Below, piece by piece: positions 63,226 to 64,000 of a stretch of DNA of 64,000 bases (its first letter is position 1; each line of letters starts with the position of its first letter). Both the position numbers and the translations under genes were made by a program. The notes under the pieces are model-generated. The model saw only the letters and a program-made list of their open reading frames with translations, was not told where the DNA came from and made no database searches. Source of the DNA: Saccharibacillus sacchari DSM 19268 (GTDB taxonomy: Bacteria; Bacillota; Bacilli; Paenibacillales; Paenibacillaceae); the NCBI RefSeq assembly GCF_000585395.1, contig NZ_KK073875.1:5795519-5859518 (forward strand). The letters are read 5' to 3'.

Positions 63226-64000
63226 TCAGGGTGCCATCTCCAGGAATTGAGCGTCCGGGTTTTTGTCGATGGCCGTGCGCATCGCGTATTCGTTCTCGAA
63301 CAGCGCGACGTAGTTGCCCTTCTTGTCCTTCACCAGCGTCGAGTTGATCCGGAATTTCGAAGGGTCGATCTCCGGCGCAACGATCCAACGGGCGAACTGG
63401 AACGTTTGGCGCTGAAGCTGAACATCCACGCCGTACTCGTTTTTCATCCGGTATTCAAAGACCTCGAATTGCAGCTGTCCGACCACGCCGAGAATCGTAT
63501 CGTCGAAGCTGACCGTACGGAATACCTGAATGGTGCCTTCCTCCGTCAACTGGTCGATCCCTTTTTGATATTGCTTGTGCTTGAGCGCGTTTTTGGCCGT
63601 GACTTTGGCGAAAATTTCCGGGGAGAACGTCGGCAGTTCTTCGAACTCGAAGTTCTGACCTTCTACGAGCGAGTCGCCGATCCGGAAAATGCCCGGGTCG
63701 AACAAACCGATAATGTCGCCCGCGTAAGCCGTTTCGACGATATCGCGGTCTTGAGCCAAGAACTGCTGCGGCTGTGCCAGCTTGATGTCTTTGCCTACGC
63801 GCACATGTTTGACGCTCATGCCGCGCTCGAACTTGCCGGACACGATGCGCAGGAACGCGATACGGTCGCGATGCGCCGGGTTCATGTTCGCTTGAATCTT
63901 GAACACGTAGCCGCTGAATTTCTCGCGTGTCGGTTCGATCTCGCCTTCCGTACTTTTGCGCGGTGCCGGTTTCGGCGCAAGCTCCAGGAAGTTTTCCAGG
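63226..64000 (-). CDS. prfC: Peptide chain release factor 3 (5' end outside window)
   Basis: The frame is open to the window end, giving about 257 C-terminal residues of RF3, a translational GTPase that recycles RF1/RF2. Recognisable parts are FSGYVFKIQANMNPAHRDRI (domain II start), FLRIVSGKFERGM, GDIIGLFDPGIFRIGDSL and the domain III segments GQLQFEVFEYRM and QFARWI. The GTP-binding domain is missing because of the window edge, not truncation. It lies just upstream of the ktrA-like gene on the same strand. Confidence 0.95.
   Translation of the reverse strand, partial: LENFLELAPKPAPRKSTEGEIEPTREKFSGYVFKIQANMNPAHRDRIAFLRIVSGKFERGMSVKHVRVGKDIKLAQPQQFLAQDRDIVETAYAGDIIGLFDPGIFRIGDSLVEGQNFEFEELPTFSPEIFAKVTAKNALKHKQYQKGIDQLTEEGTIQVFRTVSFDDTILGVVGQLQFEVFEYRMKNEYGVDVQLQRQTFQFARWIVAPEIDPSKFRINSTLVKDKKGNYVALFENEYAMRTAIDKNPDAQFLEMAP

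Overview
The window looks like a chromosome segment of a moderately GC-rich Bacillota of the Paenibacillaceae type (Paenibacillus or a relative such as Saccharibacillus; inferred from gene content, no search was possible). Supporting signs are strong AGGAGG-type ribosome sites, frequent GTG/TTG starts, S-box and T-box leaders, a LicT-type antitermination system, the futalosine enzyme MqnE, HprK, CtaA/CtaB, and small proteins typical of the group (YuzB, YutI, YutD, YycC). I see no rRNA, tRNA or CRISPR array.

Layout: (1) 1-393 is an AT-rich tail of a ToxN/AbiQ-type toxin cut by the window edge. (2) 548-5045: two long inverted repeats, then hprK, an A-type Fe-S carrier, mqnE and a type II NADH dehydrogenase. 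(3) 5458-9886: a beta-glucoside operon (EIIBCA, phospho-beta-glucosidase, LicT) behind a RAT/terminator leader. (4) 9959-14098: ECF sigma plus anti-sigma, YuzB, YutI, and a TetR gene with two flavodoxin-like genes. (5) 14198-17226: metNPQ under a SAM riboswitch. (6) 17569-25801: heme A synthase, thioredoxin-like protein, chemoreceptor, lipid II flippase-like protein, DUF456, HAD phosphatase, Gfo/Idh oxidoreductase. (7) 26484-30235: mntABCD with an MntR-like box. (8) 30335-36915: two tandem class B PBPs, a CvpA-like/transglutaminase fusion, small membrane and Toprim proteins. (9) 37025-43164: ctaB, trpS with T-box, pepF, yycC and small unknowns. (10) 43631-50678: AraC regulator, sugar ABC importer, BadF-type kinase and GH4 phospho-glycosidase. 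(11) 51395-52682: an intact IS3-family element with a 3-bp duplication. (12) 53229-57031: DUF2225, truncated globin, a 31-residue membrane protein, NAD kinase, YutD with a long charged tail. (13) 57211-61285: AraC gene divergent from a Gfo/Idh plus two TIM-barrel isomerase genes, with a MITE in the gap. (14) 61367-64000: SpoU-type methyltransferase, KtrA-like protein, partial RF3.

The most unusual signal is non-coding. At least seven dispersed elements (family A, about 115-215 bp) fold into long hairpins. Their outer stems differ in sequence from copy to copy while staying self-complementary. Five of the seven lie just downstream of a gene, and all five are in the sense orientation of that gene. 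A second two-copy family (B) shows the same behaviour. These look like an undescribed family of structured 3'-UTR or mobile hairpin elements.

Metabolically the window is built for plant-type sugars: a PTS route (BglP/BglA/LicT), a PTS-independent route (ABC importer, kinase, GH4) and an oxidoreductase/isomerase sugar pathway, with HprK as the global carbon-control kinase. Respiratory genes (NDH-2, MqnE, CtaA, CtaB) and Fe-S genes are scattered between them.
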